Notes: generated by a model from the letters alone, not told the origin. A DNA stretch of 64,000 nt from Citrobacter freundii (GCF_011077955.1 NZ_JAALBX010000001.1:528788-592787), one strand, 5' to 3'. Numbered from the stretch's first letter, positions 26,179 to 42,268 are shown. Numbers and translations are program-made.

Positions 26179-28608
26179 ATGTCTGGCTGGCCACGAATTT
26201 ACTACAAATTACTTAATTTACCATTACGCGTACTGGTAAAAAGCAAATCCATTCCGGCAGATCCTTGCGCCGAACTCGGGCTCGATATCTCGCGCCCGAT
26301 TATGTACGTGCTTCCGTACAACTCGAAAGCGGACCTGTTGACGCTGCGCGAGCAATGTCTGGCGCATGGCTTACCGGATCCGCTCGAACCACTGGAAATC
26401 GATGGTACCCAGCTTCCGCGCCATGTCTTTATTCATGGCGGGCCGCGTGTCTTCACCTATTACACGCCGAAAGAAGAGTCGATTAAAGTCTTTCATGACT
26501 ATCTCGATCTGCATCGCAGCAACCCGCATCTTGATGTGCAGATGGTGCCGGTATCCGTGATGTTTGGACGTGCGCCGGGTCGTGAAAAAGGCGAGGTGAA
26601 TCCCCCGCTGCGTATGCTTAACGGCGTACAGAAATTTTTTGCCGTTTCATGGCTTGGGCGTGACAGCTTCGTGCGTTTCTCGCCGTCTGTGTCGTTGCGC
26701 CATATGGCAGATGAGCACGGGACTGACAAAATCATCGCCCAGAAACTGGCGCGAGTGGCGCGTATGCACTTCGCGCGCCAACGCCTGGCCGCTGTGGGAC
26801 CGCGCTTGCCGGCGCGCCAGGATTTGTTTAACAAGTTACTGGCATCTAAAGCCATTGCGCGTGCCGTAGAAGATGAAGCGCGCAGCAAAAAAATCTCCCA
26901 TGAAAAGGCCCAGCAAAATGCGGTGGCGCTAATGGAAGAGATAGCTGCGAATTTCTCTTATGAAACCATTCGCCTGATGGACCGCATTCTAGGTTTTACC
27001 TGGAACCGTCTCTATCAGGGTATCAACGTTCACAACGCTGAACGCGTGCGGCAACTGGCGCACGACGGGCATGAACTGGTATACGTTCCGTGCCACCGCA
27101 GCCATATGGACTATATGCTGCTGTCTTATGTGTTGTATCACCAGGGACTGGTGCCGCCGCACATTGCTGCAGGCATCAACCTGAATTTCTGGCCAGCAGG
27201 CCCAATGTTCCGCCGTCTGGGCGCCTTCTTTATTCGCCGTACCTTTAAAGGCAATAAACTCTACTCCACGGTATTCCGCGAGTATCTGGGCGAACTGTTT
27301 AGCCGCGGCTATTCCGTTGAGTATTTCGTTGAAGGCGGCCGCTCCCGTACCGGGCGTTTGCTGGATCCGAAAACCGGCACCCTGTCGATGACCATACAGG
27401 CGATGCTGCGCGGTGGTACTCGCCCGATTACGCTGATTCCCATCTACATTGGTTATGAGCATGTGATGGAAGTGGGTACTTACGCCAAAGAACTGCGCGG
27501 CGCGACGAAAGAGAAAGAAAACTTCGCTAAAATGGTGAGTGGTCTCAGTAAGCTGCGCAATCTGGGACAGGGCTACGTTAACTTTGGCGAACCCATGCCG
27601 TTGATGACTTACCTGAATCAGCATGTACCGGAATGGCGTGAATCCATCGATCCGATCGAAGCCATTCGCCCGGCGTGGCTGACCCCAACGGTAAATGCCA
27701 TCGCCGCCGACTTAATGGTGCGCATTAACAACGCAGGCGCGGCCAACGCCATGAACCTGTGTTGCACGGCGCTGCTGGCGTCACGTCAGCGTTCGCTTAC
27801 TCGTGAACAACTTACTGAACAACTGGAATGTTATTTAAGCCTGCTGCGTAATGTGCCTTATTCCGTCGATGCAACCGCGCCGGCTCAATCCGCTAATGAG
27901 TTGATTGAACACGCGTTGCAGATGAACAAGTTCGAGGTCGAGAAAGATACCATCGGGGATATCATCGTTCTGCCGCGCGAGCAGGCGGTATTGATGACCT
28001 ACTACCGCAACAACATTCTTCATATGTTGGTGTTGCCGTCTCTGGTCGCAGCGATGATCACTCAGCATCGCCATATCACCCGCGAAGAGCTGCTGCGTCA
28101 GGTAGAAGTGCTCTATCCGATGCTTAAAGCAGAGTTGTTCCTGCGTTGGGATAAAGATGAACTGAGCGCGCTGATTGACGCCTTGGTCAATGAACTGTTA
28201 CAGCAGCAACTTATCGTTGAAAACGGCGATAAATTGCAGTTAAACCCGGCACGTTCACGCACGCTCCAGTTGCTGGCGGCAGGCGTTCGCGAAACGCTAC
28301 AGCGCTATGCCATCACCTTCTGGTTGTTAAGCGCGAATCCGTCCATCAACCGCGGAACGCTTGAAAAAGAGAGCCGTACGGTTGCGCAGCGCTTGTCAGT
28401 CCTGCACGGTATTAACGCGCCGGAGTTCTTTGACAAGGCGGTGTTCAGTACTCTGGTTTCCACGTTACGTGATGAAGGTTTTATCAGTGATACCGGGGAT
28501 GCCGAACCGGCACAAACGATGAAGGTTTACCAGTTGCTGGCAGACCTGATTACCTCGGATATTCGGTTAACTATCGAAAGCGCGGCGGCTCAAACGAGCG
28601 AAGCGTAA
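26179..28608 (+). CDS. plsB: glycerol-3-phosphate acyltransferase
   Basis: PlsB is an inner-membrane-associated enzyme that acylates sn-glycerol-3-phosphate at position 1, the first step of phospholipid synthesis. The 809-residue product (E. coli 807) carries the acyltransferase HX4D motif [11 protein letters not shown] near residue 307, block [13 protein letters not shown] near 385 and [15 protein letters not shown] near 418. The remaining C-terminal half matches the PlsB-specific extension. A strong bidirectional terminator separates it from ubiA. Confidence 0.97.
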   Translation: MSGWPRIYYKLLNLPLRVLVKSKSIPADPCAELGLDISRPIMYVLPYNSKADLLTLREQCLAHGLPDPLEPLEIDGTQLPRHVFIHGGPRVFTYYTPKEESIKVFHDYLDLHRSNPHLDVQMVPVSVMFGRAPGREKGEVNPPLRMLNGVQKFFAVSWLGRDSFVRFSPSVSLRHMADEHGTDKIIAQKLARVARMHFARQRLAAVGPRLPARQDLFNKLLASKAIARAVEDEARSKKISHEKAQQNAVALMEEIAANFSYETIRLMDRILGFTWNRLYQGINVHNAERVRQLAHDGHELVYVPCHRSHMDYMLLSYVLYHQGLVPPHIAAGINLNFWPAGPMFRRLGAFFIRRTFKGNKLYSTVFREYLGELFSRGYSVEYFVEGGRSRTGRLLDPKTGTLSMTIQAMLRGGTRPITLIPIYIGYEHVMEVGTYAKELRGATKEKENFAKMVSGLSKLRNLGQGYVNFGEPMPLMTYLNQHVPEWRESIDPIEAIRPAWLTPTVNAIAADLMVRINNAGAANAMNLCCTALLASRQRSLTREQLTEQLECYLSLLRNVPYSVDATAPAQSANELIEHALQMNKFEVEKDTIGDIIVLPREQAVLMTYYRNNILHMLVLPSLVAAMITQHRHITREELLRQVEVLYPMLKAELFLRWDKDELSALIDALVNELLQQQLIVENGDKLQLNPARSRTLQLLAAGVRETLQRYAITFWLLSANPSINRGTLEKESRTVAQRLSVLHGINAPEFFDKAVFSTLVSTLRDEGFISDTGDAEPAQTMKVYQLLADLITSDIRLTIESAAAQTSEA

Positions 28609-28612
28609 AGAC

Positions 28613-28643
28613 AAAACAGGCGGGTATTTCCGCCTGTTTTTTT
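28613..28643. terminator. bidirectional terminator between plsB and ubiA
   Basis: AAAACAGGCGG-loop-CCGCCTGTTTT is followed by TTTA on the plus strand and flanked by A-rich sequence on the other side. It serves the convergent plsB and ubiA; the ubiA stop lies in the T-run. Confidence 0.9.
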
Positions 28644-29514
28644 AGAAATGCTGATAACTGAAGACAAGGCCAATAAATAACGCCAGTCCCACGTAGTTAT
28701 TATTCATAAACGCCCGGAAACAGGCCTCGCGCTCGCGTCCGGCAATCAGTTTTTGTTGATAAGCAAACAGTCCGCCTGCCACCAGAATCGAGACGTAAAA
28801 CGCCGCGCCCAGCCCGTTAAGCCAGCCAACTGTCGCCATTAATCCCATTACGATTACCTGCAAAATACCGATGATCAACGTGTCATAGCGGCCGAAAAGG
28901 ATGGCTGTGGATTTAATGCCGATTTTAACGTCATCATCACGGTCAACCATGGCGTACTGCGTATCGTAGGCCACCGCCCAGCAGATATTGGCAATAAATA
29001 AAAGCCAGCAGCTTAAGGGCACACTTTCGCTAACGGCCGCGAACGCCATCGGAATCGACCAGCCGAACGCCGCGCCCAATACGACCTGCGGCAAATGGGT
29101 ATAGCGCTTCATAAACGGATATACCCACGCCAGCGCCAGCGCCGCCACGGACAACATAATGGTCATGATGTTAAGCGTCAGCACCAGCAAAAACGAAAGT
29201 AGTACCAGGCCGACAAACAAATTGCGCGCTTCTTTTTCCGTAACCGCGCCGCTGGGCAGTGGGCGATTAGCGGTGCGTTTCACATGCCCATCGAATTTGC
29301 GATCTGCATAATCATTCACAACGCACCCTGCCGCGCGCATTAACCAAACGCCTGCGACAAATACCGCCAGGATCCACAGCGGCGGTAATCCTGGTGTGGC
29401 GACCCACAGCGCCCACAGTGTCGGCCAAAGCAGTAATAATGCGCCGATGGGTTTATCGGTACGCATCAACCGATGAAAAGCCAGTAGCTTGTTTTGCCTG
29501 AGGCTCCACTCCAT
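28642..29514 (-). CDS. ubiA: 4-hydroxybenzoate octaprenyltransferase
   Basis: UbiA prenylates 4-hydroxybenzoate in the inner membrane, the second step of ubiquinone synthesis. The 290-residue product equals E. coli UbiA. It has about eight to nine TM segments and both Mg-diphosphate motifs: [20 protein letters not shown] (~residue 71) and [20 protein letters not shown] (~191). Its start codon overlaps the ubiC stop by one base, implying translational coupling. Confidence 0.97.
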   Translation of the reverse strand: MEWSLRQNKLLAFHRLMRTDKPIGALLLLWPTLWALWVATPGLPPLWILAVFVAGVWLMRAAGCVVNDYADRKFDGHVKRTANRPLPSGAVTEKEARNLFVGLVLLSFLLVLTLNIMTIMLSVAALALAWVYPFMKRYTHLPQVVLGAAFGWSIPMAFAAVSESVPLSCWLLFIANICWAVAYDTQYAMVDRDDDVKIGIKSTAILFGRYDTLIIGILQVIVMGLMATVGWLNGLGAAFYVSILVAGGLFAYQQKLIAGREREACFRAFMNNNYVGLALFIGLVFSYQHF

Positions 29515-30023
29515 TATTTTTCCTCCTGGTACAACGGCGACGCGGCCAGAAATAGCTCAGTCAGTAACAGCGGTTTGCCGGATAAACGCAGTCGGGAACG
29601 GCGTCCCCATAAATTTTCACTCCGCCCCACTTCAATATAGTCGCGCGTCAGGGTTGACTGGGTAAAAAGATAGCGGCCCAGCGGAGTTTCGCCCAGATGT
29701 TGTAGCGCCAGCTCCGGCCCACATAAGGTTGATTCCGGTACCACCGTTCGACCGATAAGCCAGGGCTCGCCGTCTCCGCACAGTACGATTTCACGCAGCC
29801 AGTAGCGGGATTCATTCGGCAGGCAGGCGCGCTCGTCATCGGGCAATTCCGGGCCGATAAAGCCTTCATAAATAATATCGACGTTCACTTTGCGACAAAA
29901 CTGCTCAAAGCGCTTTGTCATGGAATCTTCAAGCAACAGCCAGTCGCGTAACTCGCCATCAAGCTCAGGAAGGGTGTCGTAAAAAGTCAGCGCACGCAGT
30001 GACGTGAGCGCAGGATGGGACAT
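29514..30023 (-). CDS. ubiC: chorismate pyruvate-lyase
   Basis: UbiC converts chorismate to 4-hydroxybenzoate and pyruvate, the first committed step of ubiquinone synthesis, in the cytosol. The 169-residue product (E. coli 165) has [15 protein letters not shown], the active-site arginine/glutamate region [12 protein letters not shown] and GRTVVP, and the C-terminal [22 protein letters not shown]. The open frame extends 31 codons further, but ATG 30023 matches the family start MSHPALT and has GGAG upstream. The middle of the protein diverges more than the flanks. Confidence 0.95.
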   Translation of the reverse strand: MSHPALTSLRALTFYDTLPELDGELRDWLLLEDSMTKRFEQFCRKVNVDIIYEGFIGPELPDDERACLPNESRYWLREIVLCGDGEPWLIGRTVVPESTLCGPELALQHLGETPLGRYLFTQSTLTRDYIEVGRSENLWGRRSRLRLSGKPLLLTELFLAASPLYQEEK

Positions 30024-30142
30024 GTCTTGCTCTCCGGAACCAGGTCTCCCGGCATTGTAGCGCATAATGGGTAAAGATGGCGGTGAAACGTCACCATTGC
30101 TAATTTGATGCAACAAATCTGCAACAAGAAATAGCAGGCAAT

Positions 30143-30166
30143 AAAAAAGGTGCGCCGAAGCGCACC
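30143..30166 (-). terminator. rho-independent terminator of malM
   Basis: On the minus strand GGTGCGC-ttcg-GCGCACC is followed by TTTTTT. It closes the malK-lamB-malM operon. Confidence 0.9.
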
Positions 30167-30197
30167 AACCTTACAAGCATCAACAATGTGGGGTGAA

Positions 30198-31157
30198 TTA
30201 CCCCTTGCCTTTTACACTGCTGATAAACGTTGAACGGGCGGAGGTAGACCCCAGACGCTCGGCTTCATCCAGCAGTTTCAGGGCTTTATCGACATCCCCG
30301 CTTTTCACGGCCTGCTTAATGGCCTGGTTGAAGTATTGTTCTGTATCATTCAGCACCGGTTCGCTTTTGCGGGATGGTGCTGGCGCGGCATGGGCCGTCG
30401 CCGGAGCCGCCATCGGAGCCGGAGCCAGCGCGCTATACGCTGTCGCTGGCGCGGCGGTATTGCCAACGGTCACCGAGCCCGGGCCTGAGGAGCCAAACAG
30501 CGGGCCGACCAGGACGCTGGATGCGGAGTTAGTGCTTACTTTCAATTTAAGCTTGCCGTCAGGTGTATGACGCGCCACCGGATCAGCGATATCCGGCACG
30601 GCATTACCCACCCCTTTGGCGTAAGCCTTCGCCGGGTTGGTCATCGTGGTGGTCTTCTGTAGATCCTGCGGTGTGGTGAAGACCAACAGGTACAGCTTCT
30701 GCTGCCCGAGCGCAGGCGTCAGCTTAATGATGGCTTCCAGACGGTCTTCAGTGACTACGCCCGGCTCCTGATAAGTAAAATAGCTACTCGGAAAGTACGC
30801 CGCTGGCGTTAAGTTCTGATCCAACACCAGTACGTTTGGCGCATAAATGCCGATCTGTTTGTTCGCAAGGCTGGTGAGCGTGATGGTCAGCTCGCCGATG
30901 TTCGCCGGGACGCTATAGGCGGCCACTTTACCGGCGATGCCGGGCACGTTGAGCGACTGACCAACGGCGGCAAGATCGGTGGTCAGGGTCTGCGACTGCG
31001 CCACAGGCGTCCAGTTCAGACGCTGTAACTCACCGGCTGGTATAGAGGGTGCCGCGGAGGTGTTTTGCGGCACAATATTGACATCTGCAAAGCTGACGGC
31101 AGGCGCGCCTGCGAGCAGCCCTGCGGTTAAACACAATGCGACGAGACGTTTTTTCAT
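30198..31157 (-). CDS. malM: MalM, periplasmic maltose-regulon protein
   Basis: MalM is the last product of the malK-lamB-malM operon, a periplasmic protein of unknown precise role. The 319-residue product (E. coli about 306) begins with a signal peptide (MKKRLVALCLTAGLLAGAPAVSFA) and contains an Ala/Pro-rich low-complexity linker around residues 230-260 that probably accounts for the length difference. It follows lamB by 121 bp. Confidence 0.93.
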   Translation of the reverse strand: MKKRLVALCLTAGLLAGAPAVSFADVNIVPQNTSAAPSIPAGELQRLNWTPVAQSQTLTTDLAAVGQSLNVPGIAGKVAAYSVPANIGELTITLTSLANKQIGIYAPNVLVLDQNLTPAAYFPSSYFTYQEPGVVTEDRLEAIIKLTPALGQQKLYLLVFTTPQDLQKTTTMTNPAKAYAKGVGNAVPDIADPVARHTPDGKLKLKVSTNSASSVLVGPLFGSSGPGSVTVGNTAAPATAYSALAPAPMAAPATAHAAPAPSRKSEPVLNDTEQYFNQAIKQAVKSGDVDKALKLLDEAERLGSTSARSTFISSVKGKG

Positions 31158-31278
31158 TTTTATTACCTCGAATGGAAAGGGAAACGGTAGCCAGGCAATA
31201 GCACGTATCCCGAATATCGGTACTTTTAATGAGGGTTAGAGGGGCTTTCGCCCCTCCTGGTATTACGATAACGCGTGA

Positions 31279-35387
<4,109 letters not shown>

Positions 35388-35396
35388 TAAGTAATG

Positions 35397-35419
35397 GCGG
35401 GCAGCTTCTGGCTGCCCGC
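35397..35419 (+). other. mRNA-stabilising hairpin after malE
   Basis: GCGGGCAGC-ttctg-GCTGCCCGC lies ten bases after the malE stop with no T-run, so it is more likely a 3'-end stabiliser than a full terminator. E. coli has REP sequences here that keep malE mRNA more abundant than malF. Confidence 0.6.
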
Positions 35420-35434
35420 TCTGATTTGCCGATC

Positions 35435-35622
35435 TATACCCTACATACGTCGAGTTTCAGGACAACGTCCGAAGGGCCTCACAGCGCGTGCGCTGGCCTT
35501 GAAGGGGCGAAGCCGAAGACAGATTCACGCGGCAAAAGAAGATCTCATCAGCTTACGTCAGTAAGCGACTGGGGTTAACGAACGCAGCCAGCGCATCTGC
35601 AACTTGCACTATGACGGATATA
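35435..35622. repeat. palindromic intergenic repeat, copy 2 (malE-malF)
   Basis: The element runs from TATACC to GGATATA and shares its right half with the alr-dnaB repeat: AGCTTACGTCAGTAAGCGAC followed by TGGGGTTAACGAACGCAGCCAGCGCATCTGC. The left half is longer, with an internal inverted repeat (GGCCTCACAGCGCGTGCGCTGGCC). It fills most of the malE-malF gap and may lower downstream malF/malG expression, as REP elements do in E. coli. Confidence 0.65.
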
Positions 35623-35644
35623 ACACGTTGTAAAAGGAAACCCC

Positions 35645-37189
35645 ATGGAAGTAGTTAAAAAGAGACCCTGGTGGCAAAGCGACATGCTGAAGTGGTCAGC
35701 CGTCGCCCTGCTCGGCCTGCTGGTGGGTTATCTTGTGGTATTGATGTATGCCCAGGGGGAGTATCTGTTCGCCATTGTGACGCTTATTCTAAGCTCCATT
35801 GGCCTGTACATCTTCGCGAACCGTCGCGCTTACGCATGGCGCTACGTTTATCCGGGCCTCGCGGGCATGGGGCTGTTTGTTCTGTTCCCACTCATCTGCA
35901 CCATCGCTATCGCATTTACCAACTACAGCAGTACCAACCAACTGACGTTTGAACGCGCTCAGCAAGTGTTAATGGACCGTCAGTATCAGGCGGGAAAATC
36001 GTTTAGCTTCGGCCTCTACCCGGACCAGGAAAAATGGCGACTCGCGCTTACCGATGGCGAAAGTGGCAAAAATTACGTCTCCGACGCCTTTACCTTTGGC
36101 GGCGCAAAAACGCTGAAACTGAATGAAGCCGACGCACTGCCAGGCGGCGAACGCGCTTCGCTTCGCGTCATTACCCAAAACCGTCAGGCCCTGACCCAGA
36201 TAACCGCCGAACTGCCAGATGAAAGCCAGCTGGTCATGAGTTCGCTACGTCAGTTCTCGGGTACACGCCCGCTGTATACGCTCGCAAAAGACGGAAAACT
36301 TACCAACAACCAAAACGGCGCAGTCTATGCACCGAACCCCGAGATTGGTTTCTATCAACAAATTAACGCCGACGGCGCCTGGGGTAACGATAAACTCAGC
36401 CCGGGTTATACCGTGACCACCGGCTGGGCCAACTTCGCGCGCGTCTTTACCGACGAAGGCATTCAGAAACCGTTCTTCGCCATTTTCGTCTGGACCGTCG
36501 TGTTCTCCGTGCTGACCGTGATGCTTACCGTGGCGGTGGGCATGGTGTTAGCCTGCGTCGTGCAATGGGAGGCGTTAAAAGGCAAAGCGATTTACCGGGT
36601 CATGCTGATTTTGCCTTACGCGGTGCCGTCGTTTATTTCGATTTTGATTTTCAAAGGGCTGTTTAACCAAAGTTTCGGTGAAATCAACATGATGCTAAGC
36701 GCCGTGTTTGGCATCCGCCCCGCCTGGTTTACCGATCCTACCACCGCGCGCGCCATGATTATTATCGTTAATACCTGGCTCGGTTATCCGTACATGATGA
36801 TCCTGTGCATGGGGCTTTTAAAAGCGATTCCAGACGATCTGTACGAAGCCTCAGCGATGGACGGCGCAACACCGTTCCAGAACTTCTTTAAAATCACGTT
36901 CCCGTTGCTGATTAAGCCGCTTACGCCGCTGATGATTGCAAGCTTTGCGTTTAACTTTAACAACTTCGTATTGATCCTGCTGTTGACCAATGGTGGGCCG
37001 GATCGTCTCGGCACGACAACGCCGGCGGGTTATACCGACCTGCTGGTGAGCTACACCTACCGCATCGCCTTTGAAGGCGGCGGCGGTCAGGATTTCGGCC
37101 TCGCTGCCGCCATCGCCACGCTGATCTTCCTGCTGGTGGGCGCGCTTGCGATTGTTAACCTCAAAGCCACGCGCATTAAGTTTGATTAA
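35645..37189 (+). CDS. malF: MalF maltose ABC transporter permease
   Basis: MalF is the larger inner-membrane permease subunit. The 514-residue product equals E. coli MalF, with eight TM segments, the large periplasmic P2 loop (~residues 93-275) that contacts MalE, and the cytoplasmic EAA loop [20 protein letters not shown] near residue 401 that docks on MalK. AAAAGGAA precedes the ATG. It is followed by malG after 11 bp. Confidence 0.97.
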   Translation: MEVVKKRPWWQSDMLKWSAVALLGLLVGYLVVLMYAQGEYLFAIVTLILSSIGLYIFANRRAYAWRYVYPGLAGMGLFVLFPLICTIAIAFTNYSSTNQLTFERAQQVLMDRQYQAGKSFSFGLYPDQEKWRLALTDGESGKNYVSDAFTFGGAKTLKLNEADALPGGERASLRVITQNRQALTQITAELPDESQLVMSSLRQFSGTRPLYTLAKDGKLTNNQNGAVYAPNPEIGFYQQINADGAWGNDKLSPGYTVTTGWANFARVFTDEGIQKPFFAIFVWTVVFSVLTVMLTVAVGMVLACVVQWEALKGKAIYRVMLILPYAVPSFISILIFKGLFNQSFGEINMMLSAVFGIRPAWFTDPTTARAMIIIVNTWLGYPYMMILCMGLLKAIPDDLYEASAMDGATPFQNFFKITFPLLIKPLTPLMIASFAFNFNNFVLILLLTNGGPDRLGTTTPAGYTDLLVSYTYRIAFEGGGGQDFGLAAAIATLIFLLVGALAIVNLKATRIKFD

Positions 37190-37200
37190 GGAGACGACAC

Positions 37201-38091
37201 ATGGCTATGGTTCAACCGAAATCGCAGAAGCTTCGCTTATTTATCACGCACTTGCTGCTGCTGCTGTTTATCGCCGCCATTATGTTCCCGCTTCTGATGG
37301 TGGTCGCTATCTCGCTGCGCTCGGGTAACTTCGCGACAGGCAGCCTTATCCCGGAGCAAATTTCCTGGGAGCACTGGCAGCTGGCGCTGGGCTTTAATGT
37401 TGTTCATGCCAACGGCACCGTCACGCCGCCGCCGTTCCCGGTGCTGTTGTGGCTGTGGAACTCAGTAAAAATTGCCGTCATTACCGCAATCGGCATAGTG
37501 GCGCTTTCCACAACTTGCGCCTACGCTTTTGCCCGTATGCGTTTTCCAGGCAAAGCGACGTTGCTGAAAGGCATGCTGATTTTCCAGATGTTCCCGGCGG
37601 TGTTGTCGCTGGTGGCGTTATACGCGTTGTTCGATCGCTTAGGACAGTACATTCCGTTTATCGGTTTGAACACGCACGGCGGGGTGATCTTTGCTTATCT
37701 CGGCGGGATTGCGCTGCACGTCTGGACGATTAAAGGCTATTTCGAAACTATCGACGGGTCGCTTGAAGAAGCTGCCGCGTTGGATGGCGCAACGCCGTGG
37801 CAGGCGTTTCGTTTAGTGTTGTTACCGCTGTCGGTACCGATTCTGGCGGTGGTGTTTATTCTGTCGTTTATCGCCGCCATTACCGAAGTCCCGGTGGCAT
37901 CGCTGTTGTTGCGTGATGTGAATAGCTACACCCTGGCCGTGGGCATGCAGCAGTATCTCAACCCGCAAAACTATCTGTGGGGCGACTTTGCTGCGGCTGC
38001 GGTACTTTCCGCCATTCCGATTACCTTCGTGTTCCTGCTTGCCCAGCGTTGGCTGGTCAGCGGACTGACGGCGGGAGGCGTGAAAGGCTAA
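37201..38091 (+). CDS. malG: MalG maltose ABC transporter permease
   Basis: MalG is the second permease subunit. The 296-residue product equals E. coli MalG, with six TM segments, the EAA loop [20 protein letters not shown] near residue 190 and the C-terminal tail [11 protein letters not shown] that reaches into the MalK dimer. AAGGAG lies upstream. A terminator follows; xylE, found nearby in E. coli, is absent. Confidence 0.97.
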   Translation: MAMVQPKSQKLRLFITHLLLLLFIAAIMFPLLMVVAISLRSGNFATGSLIPEQISWEHWQLALGFNVVHANGTVTPPPFPVLLWLWNSVKIAVITAIGIVALSTTCAYAFARMRFPGKATLLKGMLIFQMFPAVLSLVALYALFDRLGQYIPFIGLNTHGGVIFAYLGGIALHVWTIKGYFETIDGSLEEAAALDGATPWQAFRLVLLPLSVPILAVVFILSFIAAITEVPVASLLLRDVNSYTLAVGMQQYLNPQNYLWGDFAAAAVLSAIPITFVFLLAQRWLVSGLTAGGVKG

Positions 38092-38160
38092 GTTTCATCG
38101 TGATGTGCCACTGTTATTATCCTCAATTTGCCGTTGTGATTTTCATTATCTGTGACTCTT

Positions 38161-38186
38161 TGGCGGCCTTCGGGCCGCCATTTTTA
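38161..38186 (+). terminator. rho-independent terminator of malEFG
   Basis: TGGCGGCC-ttc-GGGCCGCCA is followed by TTTTTATT. The psiE stop codon lies in the T-run. Confidence 0.9.
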
Positions 38187-38603
38187 TTCGCGCTTCAGGC
38201 GTTTTGAATTGCAAAGCCACAGCGTGATCACTAACAGCAGGATAGCCCCGGAATAGATAAGCACATCCATTGGCGATTTATGATCGACAATAATAAGACG
38301 CACTATCGCCGTAATGCCGATGTAGATGAAATAGCGCAGTGGAAAATGGTAGCCGGACTGAAAATACTTCACGATCAGGGCAATGAATTCGAAGTAGAGA
38401 AAATACACCACCAGCCCTTCGACCAGCTCGTATTTGCTGACCTGAACGGGAGAGAAAAGCACATCAGCCAGGTGCAGGGTTTCTTTGCCAAGAAAGATAA
38501 CCAGGATCAGGCCAAGGCTCAGTAAGCCAAGATTCAGCACCGTTTGCAGGATAGAAGAGATCCATTCCCCGCGCGCGCGTGACGAAGCGGATAACGTGGA
38601 CAT
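38184..38603 (-). CDS. psiE: PsiE, phosphate-starvation-inducible membrane protein
   Basis: The 139-residue inner-membrane protein (E. coli 136) has four hydrophobic segments and the well-conserved stretch [20 protein letters not shown]. Known in E. coli as inducible by phosphate starvation; biochemical function is unknown. It is convergent with malG and shares its terminator region. The N-terminal ~12 residues are more variable than the rest. Confidence 0.93.
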   Translation of the reverse strand: MSTLSASSRARGEWISSILQTVLNLGLLSLGLILVIFLGKETLHLADVLFSPVQVSKYELVEGLVVYFLYFEFIALIVKYFQSGYHFPLRYFIYIGITAIVRLIIVDHKSPMDVLIYSGAILLLVITLWLCNSKRLKRE

Positions 38604-38737
38604 AACAACTTCCTCATCTCGGGATTGAGAAAGTGTTATACGTTATAAATGTGATCCAGATCTACTTTTATTTGCTTATGAAATCACCGTAAAACAGCGC
38701 GCCTGCGTATGACGGCAAAGGCGCGCTGCGGTTATCT

Positions 38738-40837
38738 TCAGCGGAAATTGACGCTACGATCGCTGGTCATGCTGTAGAGATCGAATTTACGCCCCAGCTT
38801 TTGCCCGCCGTCGCGGGTAAGCGGCGTCCAGCCGATGGCGGCGCGGCTGCGCGTCGGGCCTGCGGAGAACAGATCAAGCGGTACGGATACGTAAACGCCT
38901 TTGGTAAAGTCCCCTTCCCCGTATTCATCCGGTGACGCATTGGTAATGGTGGCGTAGGTGCCCACCACAATCCCGCTGTCAAAGTGTTTGGATACCTCCA
39001 GCGTGCCGCCCTTATCGCCCGCCAGATACTGCCCAACGCTGGCTTTGATTAACACGTCCTGCGCAAATGGCGGCGTCCAGTACGCGGAGAGATGACCGGT
39101 TTTCACGCTGTAATCGGTGAATTTCATCATGTCCTGTGCGCTGCGCCAGTCGCGTTGTTTCACGTAGTTGGCGTCAATACCGAAAGCCCAGTTACTGTCC
39201 ACCGGACGATACAGAACTTCTGCGCCCGCGCCGCCGTACATGGTTTCCAGATAGCCGCCATAAACCTGACCATAAAAACCATGGCCAAGATACTGGAAGT
39301 AGTTCGCCTGTAGATTGTTCACATAAACATCATTTTGCACGTATTCCCGCACATGGGTACGCACGCGCGGCAGAGACGAATCCATCGGCGGATTGGTGTA
39401 GTTAAATTTGTCGTAGTTATTGTCGATATTGGCAAACAGGCTGCCGGTAGTCAGCAGATGATCGGTAACCCACCAGTCGGCGGTACCTAACACCCCCAAT
39501 TGGTACATGTAAAAGTCTTCCGGCCCGCCGATAGACTGATTCAACACCGGATCGAGATAAAAACTGAATCGGGATGGCTCAATGTACCAGCCCTGCTCCG
39601 GTGATTGCGGCGTTACCGGTTCGATGCGCTTTTGCAACAATGCGGTTTCCTGGCCTAACGGTTCGCCTGCCAGATGACGTTGCAGACTGGCAACATCCGT
39701 TTCGGTCGTCACCTGCGGCATTTTCGCCCGCGTCTCGGTCACACGGATAGTGCGGATGCCTTCGGGCAAATTATTCATCACAATTCGGTTAGCGCGGTCG
39801 ATGCCTTTTTGGGAATCACGATATTTCACCTGCTCGCCAGTTACGTACAGCGTATCGCCTTTGGTCTGGATTTGCGGGTTGTTCAGCCCGGCATTGTATT
39901 TCAGTAACGTCAGTTGATTGGCCACAACGCTGTGCTGAATAATCGCGTCCTGCGGCTCCGGCTGGTATTTCGGACGGCGATTATCGGTATAACGCGGCCG
40001 CAGATCGTTAAAATTGGTGCGCAGCGAGAAACCAAACATAACGGTGTTGCCACGCTCATAGCTCAGGTTAACGTCGGCCCAATCGGTTACGCGGTAAATA
40101 GCGCCGACGTTAAACTTGCTCTTCTGCTCTATCTTTCCGGCGAAATCCTGCGTGTAGTTATTTCCCTCATACTCCAGTTTCAGGCGCAACGGTTGCCATG
40201 GCGTTTGGTATTCCACGCCGCCGAAAAGCGACGCGGGGCCGTGAAACATCTGACCGGCATCAACTGAACCCGCTTTGTTGTAGCTGTTATCCCGTACGCA
40301 GTATTTATCACTGTATGAACAGAACGGGTTGCTAACGTTGCCGCTGGTACCTAAATAGCCCCAGCCTAAACCCAGCGAGAAATCGAACGGCCCCCAGGCT
40401 TTATTGGCCACAATGTATTCCGCATCAAACAAACCGGTTCCGCCAATATCCCGCGCGCCGACGGCAACCTGCGGTAGCCAGTACCCCTCTTCCCAGAGCC
40501 GTAATTTGAGATCAATCGCTTTATCTTTGTACGTCTGATTGCCGGAAAACGCGTCGACATTACTGTAGCGACGGGTTCGTGCATCGGTATAGCGAAGCGT
40601 AGTCTCAAGCCACGGAAACAACTGCATAGACGCGGAGTAATAGCGGTACTGATCGTTGTCGCGATAGTTAAGGCTGAATTCCCCTTCACGCGCCATTCGC
40701 GCTGTGGGGGTCTGCAACAGGCCTACGCCGCCAAAATCCGACTGCGAGGGGCCAATGGGCTCGGGCCAGGTTTCCGCCTGACATGCCGATGCCACGGCCA
40801 GCGCCACGAGGCTAAACAGGTAGCGTTTTTTTATCAT
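38738..40837 (-). CDS. yjbH: YjbH, outer-membrane exopolysaccharide protein
   Basis: YjbH is the last gene of yjbEFGH, an operon for production of an extracellular polysaccharide, and is related to GfcD. The 699-residue product (E. coli 698) has a signal peptide ([21 protein letters not shown]). Most of the chain alternates as beta strands, with [20 protein letters not shown] at the mature start, consistent with a large outer-membrane barrel. Its start overlaps the yjbG stop by four bases (ATGA). Confidence 0.94.
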   Translation of the reverse strand: MIKKRYLFSLVALAVASACQAETWPEPIGPSQSDFGGVGLLQTPTARMAREGEFSLNYRDNDQYRYYSASMQLFPWLETTLRYTDARTRRYSNVDAFSGNQTYKDKAIDLKLRLWEEGYWLPQVAVGARDIGGTGLFDAEYIVANKAWGPFDFSLGLGWGYLGTSGNVSNPFCSYSDKYCVRDNSYNKAGSVDAGQMFHGPASLFGGVEYQTPWQPLRLKLEYEGNNYTQDFAGKIEQKSKFNVGAIYRVTDWADVNLSYERGNTVMFGFSLRTNFNDLRPRYTDNRRPKYQPEPQDAIIQHSVVANQLTLLKYNAGLNNPQIQTKGDTLYVTGEQVKYRDSQKGIDRANRIVMNNLPEGIRTIRVTETRAKMPQVTTETDVASLQRHLAGEPLGQETALLQKRIEPVTPQSPEQGWYIEPSRFSFYLDPVLNQSIGGPEDFYMYQLGVLGTADWWVTDHLLTTGSLFANIDNNYDKFNYTNPPMDSSLPRVRTHVREYVQNDVYVNNLQANYFQYLGHGFYGQVYGGYLETMYGGAGAEVLYRPVDSNWAFGIDANYVKQRDWRSAQDMMKFTDYSVKTGHLSAYWTPPFAQDVLIKASVGQYLAGDKGGTLEVSKHFDSGIVVGTYATITNASPDEYGEGDFTKGVYVSVPLDLFSAGPTRSRAAIGWTPLTRDGGQKLGRKFDLYSMTSDRSVNFR

Positions 40838-41571
40838 TCCGGTATCCGATGCGTCAGGGAATCTACAAGTTGCGCGTTGAGGTCGTCATACGCCGAAGAA
40901 AAAAGCCGATCCGCGAAGCCGACCAGAATGGCGCTGCCCGGCATCGGTTCTACGTGACGTTGATTCCAGTACGCCACGGGTGCTTTCTGTACTCGTCCAT
41001 CCGGGTAAATCACCCAGGCGTAACTGCGTTCCGCCCCGCTCAGTCGCGTCGTGTCATCAAGGTATTCCGCTACGCTTTTACCCGGCGTGAATGGCTTTTT
41101 CCCGGCATTGCTCACCAGGCCATATAGCGTGATATGGTCCGGGGCCTTGCCGGTCCATAAGGTGTATTCGCCGGACAGCGGCTTATTGGCGGCGGGCTTA
41201 ACGCTGACGACGTCCGGGTCCAGCTCGACAAACTGCCGGGCCGTGACCTTAAGCCCCGCCATCTGCTGCTGCACCTGGCGGATAGCGACGGCGGCGTCAC
41301 CCGATTCCTGAGATGCAAGGGAGGCCAGACGCGTCACCAACTGTTGGTGGCGCGCCGTTTCATCACGATTTTTATCCACAACGGCAATAACGGCGCCGGG
41401 CCACCAGCTATGCGAAAGCGCGGGCTGCGTCACGACGTCCGCCAGGCGTTGGGCATCCTGAATCGTGAATGTCTCGCCGCTGTCGGTGCGATGGACCGTG
41501 ACCAGGCCCGACGCATGCAGGCACGGGCTGAGTAACGCGAGGAAAAAGGCGGTGAAAGGCCGTATTTTCAT
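40834..41571 (-). CDS. yjbG: YjbG, periplasmic exopolysaccharide protein (GfcC-like)
   Basis: The 245-residue product has a signal peptide ([20 protein letters not shown]) and the GfcC-type domain, including [24 protein letters not shown] (here [19 protein letters not shown]) near residue 190. It is probably a periplasmic partner in polysaccharide export or assembly. It is coupled to both yjbF and yjbH by ATGA overlaps. Confidence 0.92.
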   Translation of the reverse strand: MKIRPFTAFFLALLSPCLHASGLVTVHRTDSGETFTIQDAQRLADVVTQPALSHSWWPGAVIAVVDKNRDETARHQQLVTRLASLASQESGDAAVAIRQVQQQMAGLKVTARQFVELDPDVVSVKPAANKPLSGEYTLWTGKAPDHITLYGLVSNAGKKPFTPGKSVAEYLDDTTRLSGAERSYAWVIYPDGRVQKAPVAYWNQRHVEPMPGSAILVGFADRLFSSAYDDLNAQLVDSLTHRIPE

Positions 41572-42206
41572 GATTTCGCCGCCTTGATGAGCTGTGTGGT
41601 GATCGGGAAATAATCGGCCCCGAGAAACTGTTCAGAACGGCGGATTTGCCCGTCCGCATCAATCCAGTAATGGTTTTGCCAGCGAGCCTGGTCAGTGGTC
41701 ACGGTCTCTTTCAGCACCCGGACAGAGGTGGTGTCGCTGCCGGTTTTCAGGCTATCGTTGCCTTCCCAGCTAAACTGTGAGCGTGCCGTGGCGTAACGCA
41801 CCTGTTGATGCTCGGTCCAAGCCATCAGTCGCGTCCAGCTTGCGCCAGCGCGAATTTGCCCCGGTGAGTTCAGCGGGTCGGCGTCCAGATTTCCCACCTG
41901 CAACAGGTTGTCCGGAAGCCCGGTTGTTTTTATCAGCCGGCCATTTCGGGTAATTAACATGGCCTGATCCTGCGTCACCCATTTCTGCTGCCCGTCTTGT
42001 GAGAAGGCGAGCACCACAAAAATTTGCGGGCCGCGGTTGAGCGTCATGTACTGGCTGGCGTACGGCATGTTATGGATTTCGTCATCGGTCAGCTTCACGC
42101 CGTCCTGCCCCGTTACGCTGTGCCACAGCGATTTACCAAGACCGGTGAGGCTGGCTGAACAGGCCTGCAACAACAAACAAACTGTGATTATCGCGATTCG
42201 CTTCAC
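41568..42206 (-). CDS. yjbF: YjbF, lipoprotein (GfcB-like)
   Basis: The product from the GTG at 42206 has 212 residues, the same as E. coli YjbF. It begins with a lipoprotein signal ending in the lipobox LLQAC, so Cys16 is the predicted lipidated residue. GGGGAACC precedes the GTG; an ATG nine codons upstream would spoil the signal peptide. The sequence PYASQYMTLNRGPQIFVVLAF is typical of the family. It is the second gene of yjbEFGH. Confidence 0.92.
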   Translation of the reverse strand: MKRIAIITVCLLLQACSASLTGLGKSLWHSVTGQDGVKLTDDEIHNMPYASQYMTLNRGPQIFVVLAFSQDGQQKWVTQDQAMLITRNGRLIKTTGLPDNLLQVGNLDADPLNSPGQIRAGASWTRLMAWTEHQQVRYATARSQFSWEGNDSLKTGSDTTSVRVLKETVTTDQARWQNHYWIDADGQIRRSEQFLGADYFPITTQLIKAAKS

Positions 42207-42268
42207 GCGGTTCCCCGGGTTCAAAATAACCACACCGCAGTGTGGTTATGGTTAAAACACCCGCGACG

